Origin: Flavobacteriaceae bacterium R38
GTDB taxonomy: Bacteria; Bacteroidota; Bacteroidia; Flavobacteriales; Flavobacteriaceae
Assembly (NCBI GenBank): GCA_009901575.1
Contig: WXYP01000003.1
Span: 124,001-188,000, forward strand
Length of the DNA stretch: 64,000 bases
Direction: 5' to 3'
Shown piece by piece: positions 36,227 through 44,193 of the stretch. Positions within the stretch are counted from its first letter, which is position 1; each line of letters begins with the position of its first letter. The notes below the pieces were generated by a model. The model did not search any database. It worked only from the letters and a program-made list of their open reading frames with translations, and had not been told where the DNA came from. The position numbers were made by a program, and so were the translations under genes.

Positions 36227-36355
36227 CTAAGTAATTATTCCGAAGGCAAAAGTAATTAAAAAAACGACTATCACATTTTATATTGATTACCAGTGTGTTA
36301 TGAATTTTGGCACAATGCTTGGTTTATGTTAAATGAACCTTAAAAAAACAAGCCT

Positions 36356-37294
36356 ATGAGAGCCGTAAAATTACTCTTTGCATTATTATTCATCACAATA
36401 GCAGTTACTTCTTGTCATACAGAGGTAATTATAGAAGATGATATATTTATTGATGATCCTGTGTTTTCTTTAAATCGGGAGTTATCTGCTTACGATTTAT
36501 GGTATGTAGATATTAATCAAACAACAGGGAATGGAGAAGTTCCGTTTTTGCAAAAAGCATTTACTATTTCATTTAATTCAGGAGTGCTCTTAGCGAATAA
36601 TAACCTTGTTGGGATTGGCAGTAAAGGAAATGGCCTGGGAATAGATGTAGGAGTCTACGATACCTATAATTCTGTATTGGAAGTTTCGCATGATATTGAT
36701 GGAGCCTGGGAATTGGAAGTTTCAATTATTGGTAATAACAGGATAAGGATGTATCACAGACCTACAAATACCTCTTATTTTTTGACAGGATATCAAAGAA
36801 ATAATTTTGATTATGACCTGGTTTTTTATGAAAATATTCAGTATTTCCTTCAGGAATATGACAGCTGGGAAAAGACATATACAAGTGAAATAGGAGCGAT
36901 CAATGAATTTGACGAAGAAAATTACCTGCAATTCTTAACTCATGGGAATGGAGATACATTCAGATCTTCTGTAGATGACCCCGGAATAAGATTAAGTGAC
37001 ATTGTTTGGGATTATGAAGGTGTTTATACGGTATTTGATGTAGAAGATGATTTATATGTAAAAACATTAACATTAGATTATGACTTTTTAAGCAATGATT
37101 ACTTCGAACTCACCGTTATTAATGATAGTACGATAGAATTGTTTCATCCAAATTCTGGCACGATTTATGAGTTTAAAGGAAGAGGGCACCTCGAGTTTTT
37201 AAGAGGGACTCAGGAAACAAAAAAACGTAAAAAGGTGGAGTTGCCATCTATGAGTATTGAAAGAAAAAGTATAAGAAAAAATATAAAAATATAG
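36356..37294 (+). CDS. Flavobacterial conserved lipoprotein of unknown function
   Basis: The protein has 312 residues. Signal MRAVKLLFALLFITIAVTSC with lipobox, then an acidic linker (IIEDDIFIDDPVF) and a beta-rich domain. It contains SAYDLWYVDINQTTGNGEVP, which I recall as a strongly conserved block in an otherwise unassigned flavobacterial lipoprotein family (members are sometimes mis-named as NaMN adenylyltransferase). The C-terminus is unusually basic (KKRKKVELPS, SIERKSIRKNIKI). Monocistronic, with a terminator at 37321. Confidence 0.75.
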   Translation: MRAVKLLFALLFITIAVTSCHTEVIIEDDIFIDDPVFSLNRELSAYDLWYVDINQTTGNGEVPFLQKAFTISFNSGVLLANNNLVGIGSKGNGLGIDVGVYDTYNSVLEVSHDIDGAWELEVSIIGNNRIRMYHRPTNTSYFLTGYQRNNFDYDLVFYENIQYFLQEYDSWEKTYTSEIGAINEFDEENYLQFLTHGNGDTFRSSVDDPGIRLSDIVWDYEGVYTVFDVEDDLYVKTLTLDYDFLSNDYFELTVINDSTIELFHPNSGTIYEFKGRGHLEFLRGTQETKKRKKVELPSMSIERKSIRKNIKI

Positions 37295-37320
37295 TAGGTT
37301 TTTGGTTGGTTATTTAGTTT

Positions 37321-37372
37321 GGAAACCGCTCTTTTGAAATTTAGGAACTCAAAGGGCGGTTTCCTTTTTTAT
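37321..37372 (+). terminator. Intrinsic terminator after the conserved lipoprotein
   Basis: GGAAACCGC (37321-37329) pairs with GCGGTTTCC (37356-37364), extended by TCTTTTGA/TCAAAGG pairing, and is followed by TTTTTTATT. Confidence 0.85.
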
Positions 37373-37468
37373 TATTTGTAACAAATATTTACCTCTGTTT
37401 TTATCATTAGAAGTAGTTTCACAACAAAAAATAAAGGGTTATCAACACATTATTAACAGTTTTTATCA

Positions 37469-37565
37469 TTTTACAACAGTTTTTGATGTTTTCACAACAT
37501 AAGTTTTATGAAATGTAAGGAAGATGGTATGTTTGAACTGTCAAAATGGTAATAGTATTATTGTT
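37469..37565 (+). promoter_or_regulatory. Control region of candidate small RNA 1
   Basis: Two ACAACA boxes start at 37473 and 37494, exactly 21 bp apart. Then comes a conserved ATGTAAGGAAGAT and GTATGTTTGAACTGTCAAAA segment with TTTG (37532-37535) and TATTATTG (37556-37563) 20 bp further on, matching the Bacteroidota -33 TTTG / -7 TAnnTTTG layout except one base. About 95 bp are shared with the region at 37744-37841 and, in the other orientation, 62705-62800. Confidence 0.65.
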
Positions 37566-37651
37566 AAATAGTAAAAGTCCCAAACTTTAATTACTTTTTT
37601 TAACTTTATTAGATGAGTCTCGAACCCCTACTTTTCGAGACTCATTTTTTT
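37566..37651 (+). ncRNA. Candidate small RNA 1
   Basis: No ORF is present. The transcript would start just after the TATTATTG box and end in the terminator ATGAGTCTCGAA (37613-37624) / TTCGAGACTCAT (37634-37645) plus T7, about 80 nt long. The terminator loop is CCCCTACTT. The 5' part contains TAGTAAAAGTCCCAAACTTT, related to the same position of the two other copies. Function is unknown; it should be compared with Rfam families such as Flavo-1 before being called new. Confidence 0.6.
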
Positions 37652-37743
37652 ATGCGGTAGTCTTACAGTATAATTTAATTCTAATATTTATCTAGCCTAA
37701 CTATTTTAGAAGAAATAAGGAAAGCCAATAACATTTCTATGTA

Positions 37744-37841
37744 TTTCACAACAACTTTTGATGCTTTTACAACATAAGTTTTACAAAATGTAAGGAAGAT
37801 AGTATGTTTGAACTGTCAAAATGGTAATAGTATTATTGATA
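37744..37841 (+). promoter_or_regulatory. Control region of candidate small RNA 2
   Basis: ACAACA boxes start at 37748 and 37769, again 21 bp apart, then the conserved GTATGTTTGAACTGTCAAAA segment with TTTG (37807-37810) and TATTATTG (37831-37838). It is almost identical to the region in front of small RNA 1. The 90 bp between the terminator of RNA 1 and this region hold nothing recognisable. Confidence 0.65.
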
Positions 37842-37909
37842 GTGAAATCCCAAATGAGTAGCTATCTTACAAAAGTAAAAACCTCAGGTCCTACTTCCTG
37901 AGGTTTTTT
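37842..37909 (+). ncRNA. Candidate small RNA 2
   Basis: Noncoding. After the shared promoter, AGTGAAATCCCAAATG matches the equivalent part of RNA 1. The RNA ends in AAAACCTCAGG (37878-37888) / CCTGAGGTTTT (37897-37907) with loop TCCTACTT and a T-run. The predicted length is about 65-70 nt. Stem sequence is unrelated to that of RNA 1 while the loop is kept. Confidence 0.6.
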
Positions 37910-37995
37910 ATTTTCAGATGTTGACGCCCGAAGTAAAATGATCTAAGCATGATCTGTCCTTTTCAAACTGAAAGAATTCAGAATATTACATTTAA

Positions 37996-38025
37996 TTAAA
38001 AAAGCACCGTTTAACACGGTGCTTT
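37996..38025 (-). terminator. Intrinsic terminator of the fasciclin gene
   Basis: On the minus strand AAAGCACCGT / ACGGTGCTTT (perfect 10 bp, 38001-38010 with 38016-38025) is followed by TTTTTAATT, 20 bp after the stop of the fasciclin gene. Confidence 0.85.
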
Positions 38026-38045
38026 CAAATAATTAAAAAATCAAC

Positions 38046-38564
38046 CTAATTTGGCATTACTACGTTTTCTATAACGTGAATAACCCCGTTTTTCGCCATC
38101 ACATCTGTTTTAACTATTTGGCTGTAGTTTCCGTTTTGATCTTTTAAATAAATTCCTCCATTTTTGTTCATTGCGGTTAATTTACTTCCGTTTAAGGTTG
38201 TCAATGTTACCTTTCCGTTTCCTTGTTTAAGAGCCTTAGCCACATCTGAAGCCGCTAGCTTTCCACTTACTACATGATACGTTAGTATAGAAGTCAATGC
38301 TTTTTTATTTTTTGGCTCTAATAACGAATTGAGTGTTTTTGAGTCAATTTTTGCAAAAGCATCGTTAGTAGGTGCAAATACAGTAAAAGGCCCTTTTCCT
38401 TGTAATGCTCCTACAAGATCTGCTGCTTTTAAGGCAGTAACAAGTGTTGAGAAATCGTCTACAGAAACAGCAGTGGCTACGATATCTTTTTTAGATTGAG
38501 CCGATGCAGTTGCTGTAAAAAATAATAAGATAATAGTCGAAATAATAAATAATGATTTTTTCAT
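38046..38564 (-). CDS. Secreted fasciclin-domain protein
   Basis: The protein has 172 residues: signal peptide MKKSLFIISTIILLFFTATA, then one fasciclin (FAS1) domain with FSTLVTALKAADL, the H1 motif GPFTVFAPTNDAFAKI, LTYHVVSGKL and the H2 motif NGVIHVIENVVMP. FAS1 proteins mediate adhesion in the periplasm or at the surface. It is divergent from an ECF sigma / RskA-like pair, the arrangement known for SigK-RskA and the fasciclin proteins MPT70/MPT83 in mycobacteria. It is therefore a likely target of that sigma factor (inference). Confidence 0.92.
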   Translation of the reverse strand: MKKSLFIISTIILLFFTATASAQSKKDIVATAVSVDDFSTLVTALKAADLVGALQGKGPFTVFAPTNDAFAKIDSKTLNSLLEPKNKKALTSILTYHVVSGKLAASDVAKALKQGNGKVTLTTLNGSKLTAMNKNGGIYLKDQNGNYSQIVKTDVMAKNGVIHVIENVVMPN

Positions 38565-38683
38565 GATTTAATTTTAATGATTATACGTTTTTAGCATGCT
38601 TTACAATTTTATATACACAGGTTTGATCGAGTTGGATGAGGTTGCAGTAATTTTTTTTAAATTTGGATAACTTCTATTAGCAA

Positions 38684-39238
38684 ATGAAAGACGAACTAGA
38701 GCTCATCAGGCGAATGCAAAAACGAGATAGTCAGGCACTATCTTCTTTGTATGACCTGTACTCTGGTGCGATTTATGGAGTCATTTTCAGGATTTGTAAA
38801 AATGAATCACAAGCAGAAGATTTACTGCAAGAAACTTTTTTAAAAATCTGGAATAAATCGGAATTATATAATCCGGAAAAAGGCAAGTTTTTTACATGGG
38901 CTTATAGGATCGCTAAAAATATAACGTTGAATGAGCTTCGCAAAAATGATAAGCTCATCCAAAATGAAGATTTGAGTGTATATAAAGATAGAAGCGATGA
39001 TGCAGAAGAAAAAGATTTCTTAGCATTAACAGGTTCTCTGAAAAAATTAGAAGTACATCACCAGGAAGCTATAGAATTGGTGTATTTTGAAGGTTTAACC
39101 CATAGAGAAGCTCATCAAAAAATGGGAGTTCCTCTAGGAACATTTAAATCATATATAAGGCAGGCACTAAAAAAATTAAAAGACACTTATCCAAAGGAAT
39201 ATTTTTTGTGGTGGATAATTATTGAAATGATTAGGTAA
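38684..39238 (+). CDS. ECF RNA polymerase sigma factor (SigK-like)
   Basis: The protein has 184 residues. Sigma-2 region: LYDLYSGAIYGVIFRICKNE and AEDLLQETFLKIW, with FFTWAYRIAKNITLNEL (region 2.4). Sigma-4: HHQEAIELVYFEGLTHREAH and the recognition helix around GVPLGTFKSYIRQALKKL. The TAATG overlap with the next gene (TAA 39236-39238, ATG 39238-39240) couples it to its anti-sigma factor. The fasciclin gene is divergent, 119 bp away, and their shared intergenic region probably carries the sigma-dependent promoters. Confidence 0.92.
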   Translation: MKDELELIRRMQKRDSQALSSLYDLYSGAIYGVIFRICKNESQAEDLLQETFLKIWNKSELYNPEKGKFFTWAYRIAKNITLNELRKNDKLIQNEDLSVYKDRSDDAEEKDFLALTGSLKKLEVHHQEAIELVYFEGLTHREAHQKMGVPLGTFKSYIRQALKKLKDTYPKEYFLWWIIIEMIR

Positions 39239-40026
39239 TGGACAAGGATTCGATAAAAGAAAACGGTTTATTGGAACAATACTTACTCGGAGAACTTTCG
39301 GAGAAAGAAAGTAATGAAGTTGAAGAAGCCTTAAAAGGAGATGAAGAATTACGTACATATTTCAATGAACTGGAAGCTAATTTTCAACAACTAGCTTTTG
39401 AAAATGCAATTACACCTCCAGGACGTGTAAAAGCTTCTTTAATGGATATTGTGAATAATGAAATCAATGAAGAACGAAAAGTAATTCCGATAAAAACAAG
39501 ACAGCAGCAACGTTTTTCTATTCCTTTTGCCGCAGCAGCGAGCCTGGCATTCATTTTCTTTCTAAGTTCTGCATGGCTATATAACAATTGGAAAACCACA
39601 CAATCTAACCTGGAATCACTCCGTAATGAAACGTCAGATCTACGCAGTCGTATAACTACTATTGAAGAAGATTATGATGAAACGAATAAATGGTACCAGG
39701 CCATTAATCAACCTGATGCTGTTCAATTGGTATTAAAAGGGAATGATATCCTTCCTGATGCAACAGCGATAACTTATGTGAATCATCAAGATAAAACAGT
39801 AATTTTAAATACGCAAGGACTTCCTGAGTTGGCAGAAGACAAAGATTATCAAATGTGGGCAGATGTAGATGGAGTCATGATCAATATGGGAGTGATCCCT
39901 TCAGATGTAACTATGACTACCATGAAGTATATTGACGATGCTCATTCCATAAATATTACTATCGAGCCTGCAGGCGGGAACGATCATCCAACAGTAGAGC
40001 AGTTAATCTCTAATGTAATCTTATAA
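39238..40026 (+). CDS. RskA-like membrane anti-sigma factor
   Basis: The protein has 262 residues. The N-terminal anti-sigma domain (LLEQYLLGELSEKESNEVEE) lacks the zinc-binding HxxxCxxC of ZAS proteins, as usual for RskA in Bacteroidota. One transmembrane helix lies near 100-117 (AAAASLAFIFFLSSAWLY). A short coiled coil follows, then the periplasmic RskA C-terminal domain (YQMWADVDGVMINMGVIP, then ITIEPAGGNDHPT). It should hold the upstream sigma factor at the inner membrane until a periplasmic signal releases it. Confidence 0.88.
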   Translation: MDKDSIKENGLLEQYLLGELSEKESNEVEEALKGDEELRTYFNELEANFQQLAFENAITPPGRVKASLMDIVNNEINEERKVIPIKTRQQQRFSIPFAAAASLAFIFFLSSAWLYNNWKTTQSNLESLRNETSDLRSRITTIEEDYDETNKWYQAINQPDAVQLVLKGNDILPDATAITYVNHQDKTVILNTQGLPELAEDKDYQMWADVDGVMINMGVIPSDVTMTTMKYIDDAHSINITIEPAGGNDHPTVEQLISNVIL

Positions 40027-40069
40027 AAAACCTCTCTGTTACTTGGATTTACCAGTAGCTTCAGAGAGG
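40025..40069 (-). terminator. Intrinsic terminator of the DUF4097-like gene
   Basis: CCTCTCTG (40031-40038) pairs with CAGAGAGG (40062-40069). The T-run (TTTTTT) follows the hairpin on the minus strand, so it serves the gene ending at 40101. Confidence 0.75.
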
Positions 40070-40100
40070 CATATACCTAAATTAAATTTTTATACTTCTA

Positions 40101-41060
40101 TTATTTTTTTCTTAAATATATATTCCCATATCCTGCATTAAGTTTCATTTTGGTTTTTCCGCCATTGAGTTCAAGATTCATGACTTTTGTGTCATCTCCA
40201 ATAAGATTTTCAGAAATAATTTTAAAATCAATATCACTTAAAATACGGCTTCCGGATGCATCAACCTTGACACTTGAACTTTTAGGTAACTGAATATCAA
40301 TGTGACCATCGCTACTGATTAAAGAATATAAATTTTTAGGCGTAGTCTTATCAAAAACAACAGTGATATTCCCGGCTACAGTATTAGCCAATACAGGTCC
40401 GCTCACATCGGTTAGGTTAATAGAACCAAAAGAAGATGAAATTTCTACTTCTCCCTTAAAATTACTTAATTCCCAGGGTTTTGATGAGATTGTAAAATAA
40501 GTGTTAGTAGTAGTTTTTTTGCAGTTATCTGTGTTCCACAGTAATTTTATAGTGTTAGGAATTAATAATTCGTAAGTATTTCTGACATAGAAAACATTAT
40601 CTTTTTTGTCTGAACTGTTATAATCTTTGATAATTAATTCTCCGGGTTTTTGCTCAATATCCAGGTATAGGTTATCTGCAGGATTAGTTGATTTGGTTCC
40701 TAATGGTTTTAACCCTTTTTCTAATTGTTTCTCTTTGGCACTATTGCTAAGAACCCTAAAATTTTTCAATAGAATGGTGTCTTTTCTCGGGAACCGAACT
40801 GTATCACGAGATTTTCCTTTTATTGAATAACTATAACCGGTTGACAATCCTTTTTTACTGTTTCCAAGAGCTCCATATAGTACTCTTGCCTTATTATTTA
40901 GACTTTTGATGATCACTTCATCACCGTCATAACCTGTAATTTTCATTTGAGAAGAAGTACAAATTTTCAATACTCCTTTATTAAATTTAATCTTTTTCTC
41001 CTGGGCATTAGCACCTATTATGATGCAAAGAAAGATGCCTATTGCTATTATTTTTTTCAT
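40101..41060 (-). CDS. Secreted DUF4097-like beta-helical protein
   Basis: The protein has 319 residues: signal peptide MKKIIAIGIFLCIIIGANAQ, then a repetitive beta-rich domain. Blocks such as FKGEVEISSSFGSINLTDVS, GNITVVFDKT and GHIDIQLPKSSSVKVDASG are typical of DUF4097/putative adhesin proteins, which often sit next to sigma/anti-sigma genes in Bacteroidota. It lies downstream (same strand) of the sigma/HEAT pair with 152 bp between and may belong to that regulon. Function is unknown. Confidence 0.75.
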   Translation of the reverse strand: MKKIIAIGIFLCIIIGANAQEKKIKFNKGVLKICTSSQMKITGYDGDEVIIKSLNNKARVLYGALGNSKKGLSTGYSYSIKGKSRDTVRFPRKDTILLKNFRVLSNSAKEKQLEKGLKPLGTKSTNPADNLYLDIEQKPGELIIKDYNSSDKKDNVFYVRNTYELLIPNTIKLLWNTDNCKKTTTNTYFTISSKPWELSNFKGEVEISSSFGSINLTDVSGPVLANTVAGNITVVFDKTTPKNLYSLISSDGHIDIQLPKSSSVKVDASGSRILSDIDFKIISENLIGDDTKVMNLELNGGKTKMKLNAGYGNIYLRKK

Positions 41061-41212
41061 GCGTTTAAAATTTTTAACTATTTGTAAATAAGTTATTTAA
41101 AAATTTGAGAATACATGCAACCATTTGTTGCACTCATTCTCTCATAAATTTATTTTAATCATACTACTGTATGTATTTTTTGATTAAAAAAATTCATGTT
41201 CGTTTCATGTTT

Positions 41213-41842
41213 TTAATTTTTAAGTTTATTCATTGCCAGAGAAGCATTTCCTCTCACTACAGGAAAAGATTCTTTGTCTTCAATAATTTGTTGTAAGGGT
41301 TCTTTGGCGCGCTGTTCCCTTAAAACTGTGAGTGATTGTATTAATTTAATTTGAACCAAAGGTTCTTTTTCTTTTTCCAATGCTTTGATAAGCTGAAGGC
41401 GTATTTCTTCATTATCAGGAAATTTTGTAAGTGCGTCTACAGTAGCAATTTTTACATTGTTACTGCTATCGTTATGTAATAATTCGAAAAGCCTTTGTAT
41501 AAGACGTTCGTCTTCTTTTTTATAGTCTTCTTTATAATCTTCTCCGAAATCGTATACCGCCTGTAGGCGCTCACTTGCAGTTTCATTATTCATAGAAAAT
41601 AACAATTGCTCTCTATTTTCTTTTTCTGCTGCTTTTATTGATGCATTATAAAAATACCCTGATGCAAAAATGAGTGCGAAACTAGCCGCAACAGCAAGGT
41701 ATTTTATAGGGTTTATTTTTTGTTTTGATGAGGTATGCAACTCCTTTTTTAACAACTGCTCAAAAGCAGGTTGTGATCGTTCAGGCATCTTTTTATCATC
41801 AAATGCTTCCTTATTTTTCCGTATATGTTTTTCTAAACTCAT
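41213..41842 (-). CDS. Membrane protein with HEAT repeats in anti-sigma position
   Basis: The protein has 209 residues. A cytoplasmic N-terminus (about 1-45) is followed by one transmembrane helix (YLAVAASFALIFASGYFYNA). After it come three HEAT-like helix pairs (RLIQRLFELLHNDSSNNVKI, ATVDALTKFPDNEEIRLQLI, KALEKEKEPLVQIKLIQSL). The ATGA overlap with the sigma gene (41839-41842) and the topology suggest it is the anti-sigma factor of that sigma, with HEAT repeats as periplasmic sensor. I do not see a zinc-binding anti-sigma motif, so the assignment rests on context. Confidence 0.72.
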   Translation of the reverse strand: MSLEKHIRKNKEAFDDKKMPERSQPAFEQLLKKELHTSSKQKINPIKYLAVAASFALIFASGYFYNASIKAAEKENREQLLFSMNNETASERLQAVYDFGEDYKEDYKKEDERLIQRLFELLHNDSSNNVKIATVDALTKFPDNEEIRLQLIKALEKEKEPLVQIKLIQSLTVLREQRAKEPLQQIIEDKESFPVVRGNASLAMNKLKN

Positions 41843-42378
41843 AATGTCATCGTATTTTGAAGCTGCTCTTTTAGTTGGTTTTTCCCTCTTCTATATTGAT
41901 TTCTCACTGTACTTTCATTCAAATCCAATACTTCGGCTATTTCTTTATGTGTATAGTTTTCAATCAGGTATAAAACAACAATAATCCGGTATTTATCTTT
42001 TAACTGATCAATTGCTTTTTTGATTTTTTCCATAGACGGATATTCTTTTTCATTTAAATCTTCTTCGGTACTTTCCTGTTCAAGAGTAATATGTCCGTCA
42101 TCTAACCAATTCATCTTCTTTTTCTTTTTGATAAAATCCAGGGAACAATTAATTACAATTCGTTTTAACCATGCAATTAAACTTCCTTCATCATCCAGTT
42201 TTTCGATATTCTGAAATCCTTTAATAAAAGCATCGTGTACAACATCTTGTGCGTCATGTTCATTTTTTAAAAATCGTATACTTGTATTAAAAAGAGCATC
42301 TTTATACAATTGATACGCTTTCATTTGAGCTTTATAGCTATTCCTTTTACACGCTTTTATTAATTCCGATTGCTTCAA
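41839..42378 (-). CDS. ECF RNA polymerase sigma factor
   Basis: The protein has 179 residues. Sigma-2: ALFNTSIRFLKNEHDAQDVV and HDAFIKGFQNIEKL, with SLIAWLKRIVINCSLDFI (region 2.4). A polyacidic linker (EQESTEEDLNEKEYPS) leads to sigma-4: LKDKYRIIVVLYLIENYTHK and EIAEVLDLNESTVRNQYRRG. It is followed with 4-bp overlap by the HEAT protein and further on by the DUF4097-like gene. Confidence 0.92.
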   Translation of the reverse strand: MKQSELIKACKRNSYKAQMKAYQLYKDALFNTSIRFLKNEHDAQDVVHDAFIKGFQNIEKLDDEGSLIAWLKRIVINCSLDFIKKKKKMNWLDDGHITLEQESTEEDLNEKEYPSMEKIKKAIDQLKDKYRIIVVLYLIENYTHKEIAEVLDLNESTVRNQYRRGKNQLKEQLQNTMTL

Positions 42379-42688
42379 AAATATCAGGTTCGATTAGTTA
42401 GCTTATTACTATAACTGAGGTGTCACCTTTTTGTCTCAAAAAATTGAGAAAAAAATAAAATAAGAAATATCCTGAGCAAGTTTTGAAGCTTTAAACAAAT
42501 TGATAATGTTTTACTTTTTAAACCCGAACAGCACATTTTTTATTTAATAATTACGATTCAATTAAATAATGTATTTACAAGCTTATCCTTAAATAAAATT
42601 ATATGATTTCATTATTTTTGATACTAGAATAGTTAAAGATACAATTTGAGTTGAAAACGATATTACTAACATTCAAATCAAGAAAGTG
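42379..42688. other. Divergent intergenic region, no gene
   Basis: About 310 bp of AT-rich sequence between the divergent sigma factor and phosphatase genes. A short hairpin TCTCAA / TTGAGA followed by A-rich sequence lies near 42435-42455. I see no ORF, RNA structure or repeat that I would support. Confidence 0.5.
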
Positions 42689-43420
42689 ATGAAAAAAAGA
42701 ACACTTGTTGTTGGTGATATTCACGGAGGTTTAAAAGCGTTGCATCAGGTCATAGAACGTGCAAAGGTTCTAAAGGAAGACAGACTTATTTTTTTAGGAG
42801 ATTATGTAGACGGATGGAGTGAATCTCCGCAGGTAATTGATTATTTACTCGAGCTAAGCACAAAAAATGACTGTGTTTTTATTAAAGGAAACCATGATGA
42901 TTTGTGTTATCAATGGTTAAAATTTGATAAAGATAATCCGCAGTGGCTTTTTCACGGAGGAGGAGCTACTGTAGAAGCGTATTCTAAACTAACAAACAGT
43001 CAAAAAGAAAAGCATATTCAATTTTTTGAAGCGTTAAAGAATTATTATCTGGATGACGATAATAATCTGTATTTACATGCCGGCTTTACCAATCAGCATG
43101 GCGTGACTCATGAATACTTCCCGGAAATGTTCTATTGGGACAGATCACTTTGGGAAACAGCACTGTCTTTAAATCCGAAGCTGTCACAAGATGATATCAG
43201 GTATCCAAAGCGATTTCTTCATTATCATGAAATTTTTATCGGGCATACTCCGACCATTAGAATAGGAGAGACTATTCCTGTAAATGCTGCCAATGTATGG
43301 AATCTGGACACGGGTGCTGCATATAAAAGTCCGTTAACTATTATGGATGTCACTACCAAGCAGTTTTGGCAGAGTGATAATGTCAATGAATTATACCCTG
43401 ATGAACCGGGACGAAATTGA
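42689..43420 (+). CDS. Metallophosphoesterase (serine/threonine phosphatase / Ap4A hydrolase-like)
   Basis: The protein has 243 residues from ATG 42689; a GTG sits one codon upstream. The calcineurin-type motifs are complete: GDIHGG, FLGDYVDGW, IKGNHDD and GHTPT, with a further metal-site His in LYLHAGF. The size and the PPP-type GDxVDRG-like block (here GDYVDGW, with Gly where Arg is usual) fit bacterial PrpA/ApaH-like enzymes that dephosphorylate proteins or dinucleoside polyphosphates. Cytoplasmic and monocistronic. Confidence 0.88.
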   Translation: MKKRTLVVGDIHGGLKALHQVIERAKVLKEDRLIFLGDYVDGWSESPQVIDYLLELSTKNDCVFIKGNHDDLCYQWLKFDKDNPQWLFHGGGATVEAYSKLTNSQKEKHIQFFEALKNYYLDDDNNLYLHAGFTNQHGVTHEYFPEMFYWDRSLWETALSLNPKLSQDDIRYPKRFLHYHEIFIGHTPTIRIGETIPVNAANVWNLDTGAAYKSPLTIMDVTTKQFWQSDNVNELYPDEPGRN

Positions 43421-43601
43421 AACTTTTGTAACTATTTCAACATTATTAAACAGTTTTATGACTTCTTTTTATAGTTGTTTGTCACAATAATTAGCTGTTT
43501 AGCAATGTTCATTCTTATGTTTGCGAAAAAACAGAGCTTCTTATTGAAGTTTTTTTATTGAAATATTGTAACTAAATGTTAGTTAAGTCGTCCATTAGGA
43601 A

Positions 43602-44189
43602 ATGACCTTGAACAAACCAATATTTATCTTGAATCAATCAACATTAAAATATATCCGATTACTTTGGATTGCAATAATTTTAGTTTTCGTGCTAATATAT
43701 ATGTTGAATCCTACTGTGTTTTCTAAAGAAGCTATAGCAGATTTTATAATGAAATACCACGATTACGGAATTTTAGTCTATCTGCTTATTCATATTTTTA
43801 GAGGATTTGTCTTATTACCAAGTACACCTCTAATTTTTGCAGGGGTATTGCTGTTTCCCTCAGATCTATTTACTGTATTAGTAATTTCATTAGTAGGTAT
43901 TATCAGCTCTTCTTTATTGATCTATTTTTTTTCAGATAAACTTGGTTTTTCAGCTATTTTCTCAAAGAAATCCAATAAAATAAATCTGATAAAAGAGAAA
44001 CTCAATGGGAAGTATGGCGTTTTTTACATCATGGGTTGGGCTTTTTTCCCGTTTGTACCTACAGATCTAATTTGTTATGTAGCCGGAGCCCTAAAAATTA
44101 AAGTAACTACATTTATTTTTTCTATATTCCTGGGAGAATTGTTACTTTGCAGCATTTATATTTACGGAAGTTCATATTTAATCAGTTAA
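43602..44189 (+). CDS. VTT-domain membrane protein (TVP38/TMEM64, DedA-like)
   Basis: The protein has 195 residues with a hydrophobic pattern of about five to six membrane segments. The VTT core is visible in HIFRGFVLLPSTPLIFAGV, then the re-entrant second half KYGVFYIMGWAFFPFVPTDL and ICYVAGALKIKVTTFIFSIF. DedA/TVP38 proteins take part in lipid flipping or membrane homeostasis (including undecaprenyl phosphate recycling in some members). The next gene, a methyltransferase, starts 4 bp after the stop, so the two form an operon. Confidence 0.85.
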   Translation: MTLNKPIFILNQSTLKYIRLLWIAIILVFVLIYMLNPTVFSKEAIADFIMKYHDYGILVYLLIHIFRGFVLLPSTPLIFAGVLLFPSDLFTVLVISLVGIISSSLLIYFFSDKLGFSAIFSKKSNKINLIKEKLNGKYGVFYIMGWAFFPFVPTDLICYVAGALKIKVTTFIFSIFLGELLLCSIYIYGSSYLIS

Positions 44190-44193
44190 TTAT

